Part shown: piece by piece, positions 30,468 through 41,397 of the stretch
How the letters are laid out: every line of letters starts with the position of its first letter
Numbering within the stretch: position 1 is the stretch's first letter
Assembly (NCBI GenBank): GCA_004352715.1
Contig: SCFE01000113.1
Location: 724,775 to 767,837, forward strand
Direction of reading: 5' to 3'
Length of the DNA: 43,063 bases
Origin: Hofstenia miamia
Lineage: Eukaryota; Xenacoelomorpha; Acoela
Made by a program: the position numbers and the translations under genes
Notes under the pieces: model-generated
Database searches by the model: none
The model's input: the letters and a program-made list of their open reading frames with translations, nothing else
What the model was told of the DNA's origin: nothing

Positions 30468-32132
30468 TTATTGTTACAATGTGTCGCCAAAATAATTTTA
30501 TTTTTTATATTCTAATAACATACGTTGAACATTACAAATCATTTATGCTAAATTTGTTAATTACTAGCACTTTCATTACATTTATTTTTATGCAAAATAT
30601 TTATATATACTTTAATCAAGCACGGTGGCAGTGAAATTGCACTTTCTTTATAAACGTTGAAAATTTAAGAAAACATTTAATTAATGAAATTTTAATAATT
30701 TCTTTTTATTTCCTGAAAAATTATATAGCTTCATTTTATAAAACACCCAATATATGGGGATAAATTTTTTTATAATTTTTCAATAAATTTCAAATATTGA
30801 ATATCATTACCAAATATTAAAATCCTAGGGCAATTTCTAAAAAAAAGAATGTTGACATTAATAGATAGGGTAGATAAAATAGTTAATGTGTATATATCAA
30901 TTGCCCTTCGTAATACTTATTAACATCAGATGCATAATGGTTACTTTCTACAGTATTGTTACTGCATAGAATAGAATTATATATAATAATGCTAAATATG
31001 TCATTTTCTACACAAAATAATACATAGAATTTTGTCTCGAAAAGGCTTTGTAGAAATCATGTAAAAAATAAAATTCACAGAGCTGTTAACCAAATAGAAA
31101 TAATTCCCAATTGCGTATTGCAAATACATATATGCAATGTCTTCGGGCGTTTCATTGTCATAATATGAAGAATATACTTTAACAATGCTTGATCCACTAA
31201 CGCAAATAATAAAAGTTGCAGAAATTAGCAAAAGAAGTAAAGCAACATTGATATCTACTTGCTGCCTAGTTCTTTGTTTACTCCAATTGTATAAGGCGTG
31301 AATGATTATAAGATTTCCACTAAATACGACAAATGATGGTGCTAATAGCTTCAATCCATAATTCAGACCAATCACATACACATCATAGAAAGGGAGATTT
31401 ACAAATGCTTTACAAAATCCATTATCTGTTGACCAATAATATCCGTTTGGAATAGATAGAATAGTTACTGTTATGGAAGCTAGAATTCCAATAGTTTTTG
31501 CATTTTCAGCACTACAATGAGATTTATAAAATATTGGGTATTTGATACAGATCACTCGCTCACATGTAAGGAAAACCACAAACCAAGTTGCTCCTAATGC
31601 TGTAGACATGTTTATGAATAAGGTCATCCTGCATGATATGGTATTCATATGGTGTACATTAATGCCTAAAAATATTGACATATTTTGGCTATAATATAGA
31701 TCACATTAACATAAGACTATTAAAATATCTGAAATGATCAAGTTTTAAGAATCCACTTCATATTAATTTTTGATTAATTTTATCAATTGTATTAGGTTGG
31801 CAACTAAGTTCTTTTTTGTAATTCAGAAGTTTAATTAATCTTAATGAAAACATGCAAACACATATATTTCAACATTGGAAGCCTTTTTCAGTATTCTACA
31901 TATTACTAGATTGTACAGGGTGTTCAATTTAAAAGTTGACTCGATTTGTCTATTTTAAGATGAATTTAAAAATAGACATGACAACCTATTTAAAAATTCG
32001 TCTCGTAAAACTGGATTATCTGCTGGCAGTTGCCATTATGCACTTCGTAAATCACTGAAACTGTACCCATACTGCATGTCTTCTTTACATGAACTTATTC
32101 CTACTGATTGTCAAAAACGAGTGGATTATTGC
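30468..32132 (+). repeat. Segmental duplication, copy 2 (with 6307-7971)
   Basis: The counterpart of the block at 6307-7971. The match starts at a shared TTATTGTTACAAT and continues at least to the point where copy 1 is cut by a gap. Confidence 0.9.
31001..31665 (-). CDS. Class A peptide-type GPCR, exon 2 (intact copy)
   Basis: The exon starts after the acceptor TATTTTTAG at 31666 and ends at a TGA at 31001-31003. With exon 1 (34596-34851) it gives a receptor of about 306 residues. In the joined protein, Cys97 at the top of TM3 pairs with Cys170 in ECL2, and ERV at about 121-123 replaces DRY. TM4 spans about 142-160, TM5 185-208, TM6 223-246 and TM7 267-288, the last with NSSVNFIFY (NPxxY position). 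A short basic tail (FRDKILCIILCRK) has cysteines that could be lipidated. The pattern resembles FMRFamide/neuropeptide-type receptors, which would sit in the plasma membrane and signal through G proteins; the ligand is unknown. It differs from the copy at 6839 mainly in the extracellular parts of TM4/ECL2 and TM6-ECL3-TM7. Confidence 0.85.
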
Positions 32133-34595
32133 CAATGGTTTCAACAACATATGGATGATAATACATTAGACATGATCTCCTTCAGTTATGAGGTATGGAT
32201 CCACTTATCTGGCTACATAACTCTCAAAACACTCGCATCTGGAGTGCTCATACCCCTCATGAGTTCGTTGAATCGCCCTTGCATCCATTAAAGATTGGAA
32301 TATGGATGGCTATGAGTAGATGCAGAATAGTGGGTCCGATAATTTTTCAAGGGAGATTGAATTCTGTGAATTACTGAGAGTTAATTAACCAGTTTTTGGC
32401 GCAGCTAACTGAGAATGAGAACCATAATGCCTGGTTCCAACAGGATTCAGCAACATGCCATGTCAGTAACTATACTTTGGCTCACTTACGAAGAACTTTT
32501 GAACAGAGACTGATCACGAAAGGGCTCTGGCCACCCAGGCTATATTAGGGATACAGTATTCTCTAAGAATCCGCATACGCTTGATGAACTGCGTACAATG
32601 GTTACTGATGTTATCCATCCTACGTGAATTTTGAATAACTTTTCCCAGAACATGCGTCGTCGTGTTGCTTTATGCACAGATCAACACGGCCAACAGTTTC
32701 AAAACCTTCTCTAACTATGTTTGACACAACATTGTTTTTTATGTATCCTACATATACTGTATTGTATCACATAACAAAAGAATTATCAATTTTAGCAACG
32801 AAGACTACTTTAATGGAGTTTGACAACATATTTTTGCCCCAAGAGTTCTCTTAGTAATGATAAATCTATTTAGTTCTAATTTTGCAAATATATGTCTTCA
32901 ATTAAGAAAAAATTTACAATTTCAAGCATCCATTTCAACTATACATTGATGGATAATATATTTGCATTATTAAAAGATGTAACAAATTCAGATAGCATAC
33001 TCTAAAAATTTAATTCAATTGACAAGAATATTCAAGTAACAAAGAATGTAGAAACTAAAAATATTCATAATTTTTTATTGTACAAATAACAATAAAAAAT
33101 AATAAGTTTGGAACTGCAATATATAAGAAACCAATATACACAAGATTGTTTGATTGAACTACACCTCAAGTACTCTTTTAATCAATAAAATATCGCTAAT
33201 TAATGGATGTGTTCATGGAATCTTTGATAATTGCAACAGATATAGATTAACTAACCAAGAAATAAGAAAACTTAAAATAGAATTATTGAAAATCACATCC
33301 GTATAATTTTAACGACCGACAATTTAAAAATTAATTAGAAAATATTTTAAGTAAAAAAACTAAATAGAAAAACACAATCAAATTAGTTGTGTACTTTGCT
33401 TTGAGATCGAATATAGAGGATTTCACACAAAAAGCATGATTGAAGAAATAAGAAAAATGTCCATAATTTTAGAATAGGTTAGATTTGCATATAATGAGAA
33501 ACTGAGAACTAAATTCAAATTTAAATCAATAACTGAAGAAACCAATAAATCTAAAATAATTTAGCAAATAAAATGAACCTGTAATGAAGAATATATTGGT
33601 TTTTCATCTAGACAATAATTTAAAAGAATAAAGAATATGTGACAAGTTTTATCATTTCTAAATATCTAGTAAAATGAACAAAATTTGAAAGGATAATATA
33701 TCAAGCATCAAGTACATAAATATAAATGAGAGCATTTTCATAAAATCATTACACCAAGTCTAAGCACCAAAGAAATTATGTGTATAAATTGAATTTACCA
33801 TTACCTAAAATTATTATATAATGTAGTAAATTATTTCTAAAAGACTGACAATTGATTTGTAAGCCAAAAATATTTATTTGCATCAAGATTAACTAAGTTC
33901 TTGCAATTGTTTAAATATATTTAGTTTTGAAAAAATATTTGGCATATATTATTTACTTTGGTTAAATGCATGTTGGGACTGGGAATGGACTATTCATTAC
34001 GAATTATAGAATGAAATCAAACAGTTAATGCAAAACTCTTTGTTCAACACATGGAAAATCTCAAAATGGTTAGTCAGGAAAAACCACAAAGGAAAAGAAT
34101 ATGTGTTTTTTGGCCCTCATGTGAACCAATAAGCTATCCAAATACAAATCCGCTGTATTAGCATAAATTGGCACCTGTGGGGCATCTTTTCGATCACAAA
34201 TGCAATGCTTGGAGTTTTTTTTTAATGGTGATTGAAAAGTGAGAGCTTGGCTATATGAAGATTTTGAGTTCAAAACAAATTATTTCTAGCGAAAAGTTAT
34301 TAAGAATCTCGTAAAACTTTATAAAAAGTTGTAGACATGAATGGAGAACATATCATATTTTTCGTTAAAATTTATATTCAAAAAACGGCACGAATTTAGT
34401 TGCCAAGCTAATAGATTACAATTAGGTTTGATATATTTATATGTTCTGCAAATATTCTTAATCAAGCTGGGAAATCGTGCCAGATGATTTATGTACATAT
34501 CGATAACTCAAAGAACTTAGGAACACAGTATCAATTTTCAGATATAAGCTTTGGTTTCTGAAGTAAAGGCTTTAGTTTTTGTGCTAGTAACATAC
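31666..34595 (-). other. GPCR intron (2.93 kb) containing a dead transposon
   Basis: Bounded by GTATGT (donor, 34595) and TTTTTAG (acceptor, 31666). It contains the Tc1/mariner-like element at 31916-32860 in the opposite direction. The rest (32861-34500) is AT-rich with no gene I can support. A minus-strand frame at 34070-34273 has no recognised domain. Confidence 0.75.
31916..32860 (+). pseudogene. Tc1/mariner-superfamily transposase, dead copy in the GPCR intron
   Basis: The element starts after TA (31914-31915) with CAGGGTGTTCAATTTAAAAG. The coding remnant reads a helix-turn-helix tail, SSLHELIPTDCQKRVDYC, then the DDE domain. The first motif is FSYEVWIHLSGY, where the catalytic Asp is replaced by Tyr. 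A frameshift brings NTRIWSAHTPHEFVESPLH and IGIWMAMSRCRIVGPIIF. A stop follows NY, then WFQQDSATCH keeps the second Asp. The third acidic motif (normally SPD-x3-D-FFLW after WPPR) is deleted. Such enzymes cut and paste elements at TA sites; this one has lost two of three catalytic residues. A right TIR is not found. Confidence 0.85.
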
Positions 34596-34851
34596 CCATT
34601 GGTCGAAGTATACCAGTTCTAATGCCAAAATTCGCACAGTTCATCCCGTCCCAAAAGGCTAATATTTGCATTAGCATTGTGAATGAAGTTTTGTACTTCT
34701 TCTCCAGTTGACTGCATGTTAGAAACGTGAAATAATTCAGCACAATTCCAATTACACCAATCGTACCATTGACTATGTTAATATAATTCGATAGAATGAA
34801 TCGAGGTTGCTGTTCTAAAGGAAGGAAACTACTGTTAAAACTTTCTTCCAT
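34596..34851 (-). CDS. Class A peptide-type GPCR, exon 1 (TM1-TM2)
   Basis: ATG 34851 is preceded closely by an in-frame TAA. A GTG four codons earlier is not needed. The exon encodes a short extracellular N-terminus with a possible glycosylation site (NSS), TM1 (NGTIGVIGIVLNYFTFL with the conserved Asn), a basic first loop (QLEKKYKTSF) and TM2 (MQILAFWDGM with the conserved Asp). The donor GTATGT at 34595 leaves phase 1. The acceptor before 31665 supplies GC, restoring Gly at the junction (PMG-INVHH). The result runs straight into the ECL1 and TM3 Cys expected for this family. That agreement of domain order, splice consensus and phase makes the two-exon model strong. Confidence 0.85.
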
Positions 34852-34863
34852 TTCCAATATCAC

Positions 34864-35419
34864 TTTTGCATTTTAGCTTTTATAATTTGAAAAACTTAGT
34901 TTTGTTCTATTGGCTAAAATTTGCAACAGATTTTATCCAATGCGCTCGTAGTCTCGTAATTTAGAATTTGGTTATATAATACGCCTGGGCGATGAGGGAT
35001 TTTTGAAATCGATTCGATTTCGATTCGATTAGCATATAAACTGTCGATTATCTATTCGATTCATTTCGATTCAATTATTGAATACTAATCTTGCATTAAA
35101 CATTTATTTGTTATTGGCTCTTATAAACATAAGACTAACAAAAGTTCCAGGTTTGAATTATTGTCTTACCATGACCACACTACCTCCAAAAATAATATAT
35201 AATAAAACAATGCTTACACATAACGAAATATGTTGAGACATTTTTTGTTATAAATATATTTAGAGGTATCATTCATATATATATATATATATATATGGTT
35301 TGATTTGAAGTCAAAATTTGATAAAATTTTCACACATATATATATATATATTGACCATGCCACAGTTAATTATAGTTTCCATGAAAAACCATTGAAATTA
35401 ACTTCCTTTATACTTCTAG
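34864..35419. other. GPCR upstream region: decayed repeats and microsatellites
   Basis: At 34983-35075 CTGGGCGATGAGGG and repeated CGATTCGATT words resemble the end of an hAT-like element. (AT)n runs lie at 35274-35296 and 35335-35351. The GPCR promoter should lie just right of 34851, but no TATA or initiator can be assigned with confidence. Confidence 0.4.
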
Positions 35420-35640
35420 TTCGAGAAAAATCTTGCCTAAAAATCTATAGTTTTTAAGAGTCACATAGAGAGCTTTCAATAACAGAGGAACCAACTTGGC
35501 ATTTTTCTGAGTGATTTCATTAAGCTTAAGTGTATCAATGAATACTTGCCTCCATCATCGCCACTGATCTGGCGTAGGTGTCACAGGAAATTCGGGTAAC
35601 TCGAACTTCATAGTTGAAATTCTTAGCGTCGGCCATTCTT
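35420..35640 (-). pseudogene. Gypsy-like gag N-terminal fragment
   Basis: On the minus strand the frame MKFELPEFPVTPTPDQW begins an LTR-retrotransposon gag, followed by a stop, then WRQVFIDTLKLNEITQ and a helix (KLVPLLLKALY). It lies downstream of protease sequence of the same family (35650-35800), which is the wrong order for a single element, so two fragments are joined here. Confidence 0.55.
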
Positions 35641-35649
35641 GGATAGGAA

Positions 35650-36360
35650 TGAATGTGACGAACCAGTATCCAGCAATGCTTCAACCTTGACGGGGCCGTT
35701 CAAAGTTACAGGCACAGTACCATTTCCGAGAAAAAACGTTGACTCTAGCAGCACAGATCATTTCTTCTTGCCGCTGAGGCCGAGAAGCAGCCATGTGAGA
35801 CGCAAAAGTCTTTGATTTGCAACACCGTTCCCAATGCCAATTCTTTCCATATTTATTTCAGTGATCATTGCAGGCTGGAAATTGTGATCTAGGATGATAG
35901 GCTTTACCACATTTGAACTGAACTCTTGAAGAATTGTCTGCCTTAACTGCTGCAGCTGATAATTCAGTAGCTGACGGATCTAAAGGATTTGTAGACGAAC
36001 TACACAACAATACACAATGACCAAGAGTAGCTTTATCATCCGATACTTCCAACAAGCATGCCCGTATGCAATCTGATTGTATGCCTTAAACAAATAAGAA
36101 GTTGCGTCAACATCACAACATTCACAGTCAAGAGTCAAAACACGAAGTCTTTGAACAAATTCACTAACATTTCCGAAGGTTTCTGCACATCATATAATAG
36201 TTTATGCTCTGCAAACATGACCCTGGTAGGCTTTACAAACTGGTTGTTCTAGGTAGCAATAGCAGAGCGTGATAAAAAGTTCCAGCTTTCAATCACAGAA
36301 GAACCAACTTGCCATTGTTCTGAGTGATTTCAATCAACGCAAACCTTAACGCACAATGCA
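35650..36360 (-). pseudogene. Gypsy-like gag C-terminus, zinc knuckle and protease start
   Basis: On the minus strand, with frameshifts and stops, a gag segment (36240-36060, with FVQRLRVLTLDCECCDVD) leads to a zinc knuckle at about 35920-35860 (FKCGKAYHPRSQFPAC), partly degraded. A second knuckle with lost cysteines follows, then the retropepsin active site ALLDTGSSHS near 35660-35680. This is the gag-protease join of a Gypsy-type element. The fragment is old and not functional. No reverse transcriptase or LTR of this element is seen in the window. Confidence 0.65.
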
Positions 36361-37012
36361 AAGCCTTTATACATGCAACATCCAGCACTCATCAGTTTAC
36401 CTTATGACAAACTGGTAAACGTAACTAAATAAAATCAATTAGTAATTTTTCATATCATTCATGTGCTTTTCAAATCATTTCATAATACAAACTTCATACT
36501 GAGACTAGATCTCTCTGCTCCACTTAAACCGCCACTGCTCAACCCCACAAACTATTATATGCTAATATGCAGCCCTACCAAAAAAAGTCAATGCATGTAT
36601 TGACGCAACCACTTGCAGTCCTAACTTAAATAAATAGAATTGTACAGAGGAATGAAAATTATTGTATTCTATAGCAATAACAAGGTTAATATCATTGAAT
36701 TATCTGATAATGGCCGCAAGTGATTTGTAGCAGGTGTGCCATCGAGAGGATTTTGCAACGTGTAGAGCACCGGCGTTTTTCACATGTTGCATAGTATACA
36801 GCACCATTCATATATGTCGTCCTTAGATGAACTTCAATTTTCATAATTAGGTTCATAGATACTTAAATAATTACAAAGCGCATATTGCTAACAATCGTTT
36901 CTAAATTTATAATAATAGAATTTTTCAAAAATTTTATATTATTTTGCTCCAGTATAAATTTAATAAAATGTCTACAGCGCAGGTATATATAATCAAAATG
37001 GATATATATATA
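36361..37012. other. No gene seen; ends in a microsatellite at a gap
   Basis: AT-rich with no recognised motif. An AT run begins at 37003 and enters the gap. Confidence 0.5.
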
Positions 37013-37460
37013 NNNNNNNNNNNNNNNNNNNNNNNNNNNNNNNNNNNNNNNNNNNNNNNNNNNNNNNNNNNNNNNNNNNNNNNNNNNNNNNNNNNNNNNN
37101 NNNNNNNNNNNNNNNNNNNNNNNNNNNNNNNNNNNNNNNNNNNNNNNNNNNNNNNNNNNNNNNNNNNNNNNNNNNNNNNNNNNNNNNNNNNNNNNNNNNN
37201 NNNNNNNNNNNNNNNNNNNNNNNNNNNNNNNNNNNNNNNNNNNNNNNNNNNNNNNNNNNNNNNNNNNNNNNNNNNNNNNNNNNNNNNNNNNNNNNNNNNN
37301 NNNNNNNNNNNNNNNNNNNNNNNNNNNNNNNNNNNNNNNNNNNNNNNNNNNNNNNNNNNNNNNNNNNNNNNNNNNNNNNNNNNNNNNNNNNNNNNNNNNN
37401 NNNNNNNNNNNNNNNNNNNNNNNNNNNNNNNNNNNNNNNNNNNNNNNNNNNNNNNNNNNN
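37013..37460. other. Assembly gap (448 N) inside an (AT)n run
   Basis: AT dinucleotides border it on both sides (to 37012 and from 37461 to 37488), so the missing part probably includes a long microsatellite. Confidence 0.9.
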
Positions 37461-38337
37461 TATATATATATATATATATATATATATGGGTGTGTGTGTT
37501 GTATTAATGATCTCATTAATAATTTCTACTTCAATATTTGAACTTCAATACATTAATATTTCCGAAATTTCTAAGAAAATGAGAATCCTCAGCCTCTCAA
37601 ACTCACTTAAGTTTGTTATCTTGCTTTTAAATCTTTTAAAATCACAAGCCGTTTTTCTCCATTTTCAAATATTTTTCAAGCTTTTTATGCAATTTGGAAA
37701 TAGTGATATGTGGACAGACATATTGACAAACTTGCTTGAATGTAATGTTAAACAGCTTACAGTAAAAAACAAAGTAATGAGTACTACTTATTACAGTAAC
37801 TAGAAAATTTAATAGAAATATAGAAACCATCTGCGATTCACAGTTCATTTCCAAAAAGTTATTCTTTTTTGTATTATATAATTAATAAGCAATATTTGTA
37901 TAGTAATAAAAAATAATTAGGTTAATGTGGAATTAGCACCTCTAGCAATTAATAGTACTTAAATTTTTGAAATATTTTAAGGTCTAATCTTAGGACTAGA
38001 AAATGCAGTTAGAAGCTTCTATTCGTAAATTAGAATTCCTACTCAAGATTTTCAGATATTTTAGGATCTTATCTTAAGACTAGAAATCCAATTAGAAGCG
38101 TCTATTGCAAAATGGGAGTTTCTAAGAATAGTTCTTGAAGCTAAAAAGCGTAATTAGAAGCTTACAGAGGGCGTTTTATTTTACAATGTCTTACTCATTG
38201 AAAATTTAAATTTAAAATGTAATAGAATTAATTTCAATATGATTTTTAAGGTATTCAAATATTTTAACGCACAAAATAAATTTTATAATGTAATATAATA
38301 AATTCAACTATTGAATAGAATTTCCACTGTCAGTTAT
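37461..38337 (+). repeat. Interspersed repeat, copy B (matches 16434-17450)
   Basis: It starts in (TA)n, then aligns with the repeat at 16434-17450 to its end near TTCCACTGTCAG. It lacks about 160 bases present in copy A and shares the internal units with TTAGAAGC-type words. Small frames inside are not conserved between the copies, so they are probably not coding. Confidence 0.8.
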
Positions 38338-39198
38338 ATCTACATTGCACAGCATAAGGTAAAGTTTGCTTGTTATATTGTTATTCATAATCTGCGTAGA
38401 GTGCAAAGTCATAAAGGACTACTTATATTGCATTGTAGTAGCCTAGCTATAAATAGGGTGGCATTCTCGGGGGACTCAGGGGGACGGTATCCACCTACTT
38501 ATTTCGTTTTTAAATTTTAGGAGAAAGTAAGGGGACGGAAATTTTATTTTGTTTAACATTATATAGTTTGTTTAACAAAGGACATCGCGCTAGAAGTAGA
38601 CCATGAAATAAAAAGTCATCTACATACATCTACTAGTTCCATGGCTGGTGAGATTTGCATCACAAATAGCAAGTATGTGATGTTTTGTATATATGTTTTC
38701 AGAAAATTATTTTTTAGGCAAATTACTGATGTTAACTACATTTCCTTAGAAGCATCTTAAACCCTTTTGCAATTTGATGTAGGGCCACGCACTTGGATTG
38801 AAGTAAATTATTAGTATCTATCTAATGGCTTGCGGGTATGAATTTGTTGAAATTAACTAGGAAAACTAGTATTAGCTATTCGAAAAAGTAAAAAATTTTT
38901 CTGTAAATTATATGAATTGTTGTGTTTTGCATTTTTAACTAATCATTCTTTATGAATTTGCTTTTTACGTTGTGGACGTGATTTGTGTATATCCACACGG
39001 GCTGCGCGTGTGGGTTGGGTAATGTTTTTTTAAAAATTTGCGGGCGTAGGTTGGTAAAATAATTTCATTGGGTATCGTAAACACATTTTATGGGACAGCG
39101 TCCCACAATTGTGATGTAACTTTCATTCATTTGATAACATTAGAATTATATATAGGAGAAGGAATTCATGGAAATAGGGGGTAGTAATTTTAATCTGA
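38338..39198. other. No gene; decayed hAT-like sequence
   Basis: At 38460-38540, CTCGGGGGACTCAGGGGG and AAGGGGACGG words suggest an hAT-like end. At 38995-39110, GGGCTGCGCGTGTGGGTTGG and GGGACAGCGTCCC (a short palindrome) form another GC-richer patch. No matching TIR pair is identified. Confidence 0.35.
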
Positions 39199-39268
39199 TA
39201 GTCTCTCTTTCTCTATCTTTCTCTTTATCTCCCTCCCTCCCTCTCACTATATATATATATATATATAT
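39199..39268 (+). repeat. CT-rich tract plus (AT)n running into a gap
   Basis: TCTCTCTTTCTC-type pyrimidine sequence is followed by (AT)n from 39248 to the gap. Confidence 0.85.
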
Positions 39269-40268
39269 NNNNNNNNNNNNNNNNNNNNNNNNNNNNNNNN
39301 NNNNNNNNNNNNNNNNNNNNNNNNNNNNNNNNNNNNNNNNNNNNNNNNNNNNNNNNNNNNNNNNNNNNNNNNNNNNNNNNNNNNNNNNNNNNNNNNNNNN
39401 NNNNNNNNNNNNNNNNNNNNNNNNNNNNNNNNNNNNNNNNNNNNNNNNNNNNNNNNNNNNNNNNNNNNNNNNNNNNNNNNNNNNNNNNNNNNNNNNNNNN
39501 NNNNNNNNNNNNNNNNNNNNNNNNNNNNNNNNNNNNNNNNNNNNNNNNNNNNNNNNNNNNNNNNNNNNNNNNNNNNNNNNNNNNNNNNNNNNNNNNNNNN
39601 NNNNNNNNNNNNNNNNNNNNNNNNNNNNNNNNNNNNNNNNNNNNNNNNNNNNNNNNNNNNNNNNNNNNNNNNNNNNNNNNNNNNNNNNNNNNNNNNNNNN
39701 NNNNNNNNNNNNNNNNNNNNNNNNNNNNNNNNNNNNNNNNNNNNNNNNNNNNNNNNNNNNNNNNNNNNNNNNNNNNNNNNNNNNNNNNNNNNNNNNNNNN
39801 NNNNNNNNNNNNNNNNNNNNNNNNNNNNNNNNNNNNNNNNNNNNNNNNNNNNNNNNNNNNNNNNNNNNNNNNNNNNNNNNNNNNNNNNNNNNNNNNNNNN
39901 NNNNNNNNNNNNNNNNNNNNNNNNNNNNNNNNNNNNNNNNNNNNNNNNNNNNNNNNNNNNNNNNNNNNNNNNNNNNNNNNNNNNNNNNNNNNNNNNNNNN
40001 NNNNNNNNNNNNNNNNNNNNNNNNNNNNNNNNNNNNNNNNNNNNNNNNNNNNNNNNNNNNNNNNNNNNNNNNNNNNNNNNNNNNNNNNNNNNNNNNNNNN
40101 NNNNNNNNNNNNNNNNNNNNNNNNNNNNNNNNNNNNNNNNNNNNNNNNNNNNNNNNNNNNNNNNNNNNNNNNNNNNNNNNNNNNNNNNNNNNNNNNNNNN
40201 NNNNNNNNNNNNNNNNNNNNNNNNNNNNNNNNNNNNNNNNNNNNNNNNNNNNNNNNNNNNNNNNNNNN
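39269..40268. other. Assembly gap (exactly 1000 N)
   Basis: Default-size gap starting inside a microsatellite. Confidence 0.95.
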
Positions 40269-40488
40269 GTGAAATATGTGTAAATACACATTACGCTTGT
40301 TTCTTAAAGCATTGTCATCTCAACAATGATGATAAACTAACACTACAATATACAAATTTAAAAGTATGATATATATGGTCATTATAAGCAAAGTGTAGAA
40401 TAAATTACATTTTTGTCTTGTCTTAAACACGTATGTGGGTTTTACCACGTACATTTATTAAATATTTTTATTAATATTTATTTTTTAT

Positions 40489-40720
40489 TTGGAAATATTT
40501 TTCGATTCCACTTTTTAAACAATTATGTAAATTATTTTTACTTGGAAATATTTTTCAATTCCACTTTTTAAAGAAGTATGTAAAGTGGAAAGTAATACAT
40601 GTAAAGTAATTTAATGTGGGAAAGTAAAAAATGTAAAGTTAGTTAATGTGGGAAAAGTAAAACTAAAAAAATGTAAGGTAATGTGGGAAAGTAAAACTAA
40701 TAAAGTAAAAATGCAAACTA
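40489..40720 (+). repeat. Adjacent tandem arrays (53-bp, then ~31-36-bp units)
   Basis: Two 53-bp units begin at 40489 and 40542 (TTGGAAATATTTTTC, then ATTCCACTTTTTAAA). They run into a looser array with TAATGTGGGAAAAGTAAAA-like words at about 40612, 40643 and 40679, all on one strand. Noncoding. Confidence 0.75.
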
Positions 40721-40756
40721 AATTAGACCACATAAATAACACAAAAACTAGTAAAA

Positions 40757-40930
40757 GTACATGATGACGTCAGTAAAACACCCCCAGCAATATCCACAGC
40801 GTCTCAGGTCAAAGGCCACCCCTCTCAACCAATCATAAAAAAGTGAGATCTCCTTGCCTCCACCTCTCGAACAATCAGAAAAAAGTGAGATCTCCTTCCC
40901 GCGAATATAACTACTCTTTTCTTCTTCTTG
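40757..40930 (+). promoter_or_regulatory. Promoter-like block: CRE, CCAAT motifs, TATAA
   Basis: TGACGTCA (a CRE core) lies at about 40764. Two 42-bp tandem units (40821-40862 and 40863-40904) contain AACCAATCAT and GAACAATCAG and share AAGTGAGATCTCCTT. They are followed by AATATAACTACTC at 40904-40916. The order CCAAT-type box, about 35-40 bases, TATAA-like box is that of a core promoter. The nearest plus-strand sequence downstream has no recognised gene, so this may drive a mobile element or be a relic. Confidence 0.4.
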
Positions 40931-41397
40931 AATATTATTGAAAGCAAGGAAAGCTGATAACACTCCTCAAGCAAACGCCATCAAACCCACCAAAAACTGT
41001 AATAGTCTGTTTCTGTGCATTTGGGGAAATGCATGAGTGCTAAAGTATACCACGGGTTTGGATGAGGGAGCAGCAGGAAGCATTCAGTGGCCAGTATTCA
41101 AATAAGCACCTGTTCAACCTCAGATTCTGCCACATCAGTGAAACACTTGAAGAGCAAATTATGTGAGAGATCCAACCCAACAAAAAAATTTCTAAAAGAC
41201 AATTAGAAATTGCGTTCCAGTGGCCCAACCCCATGTGCAGTCTAATAGAGTCACAAAGCAAATGCATCAGTTTCACCTCCTCAGGTCTCCTTCCTTCTCA
41301 TGGTCTCAAACTAGCTCATCAGCAGACTCAAATAGACAATGGGAAGAAAGAAGAACAATACCTTCATAAGTTGAAGATGAACCTTTACTCACAATTA
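40931..41397. other. No gene seen
   Basis: Less AT-rich than most spacers, with small open frames on both strands but no recognised motif. It lies between the promoter-like block and the 3' end of RT element B. Confidence 0.4.

Noticed and set aside
32076-32854. Three separate short plus-strand frames as independent genes
   Set aside because: They are pieces of one broken transposase in different registers or shadow frames of it.
37486-37854. Open frames of 105 codons (plus) and 70 codons (minus, Cys-containing)
   Set aside because: Neither is preserved in the repeat's other copy at 16430-16960, so they are probably chance frames in an AT-rich repeat.
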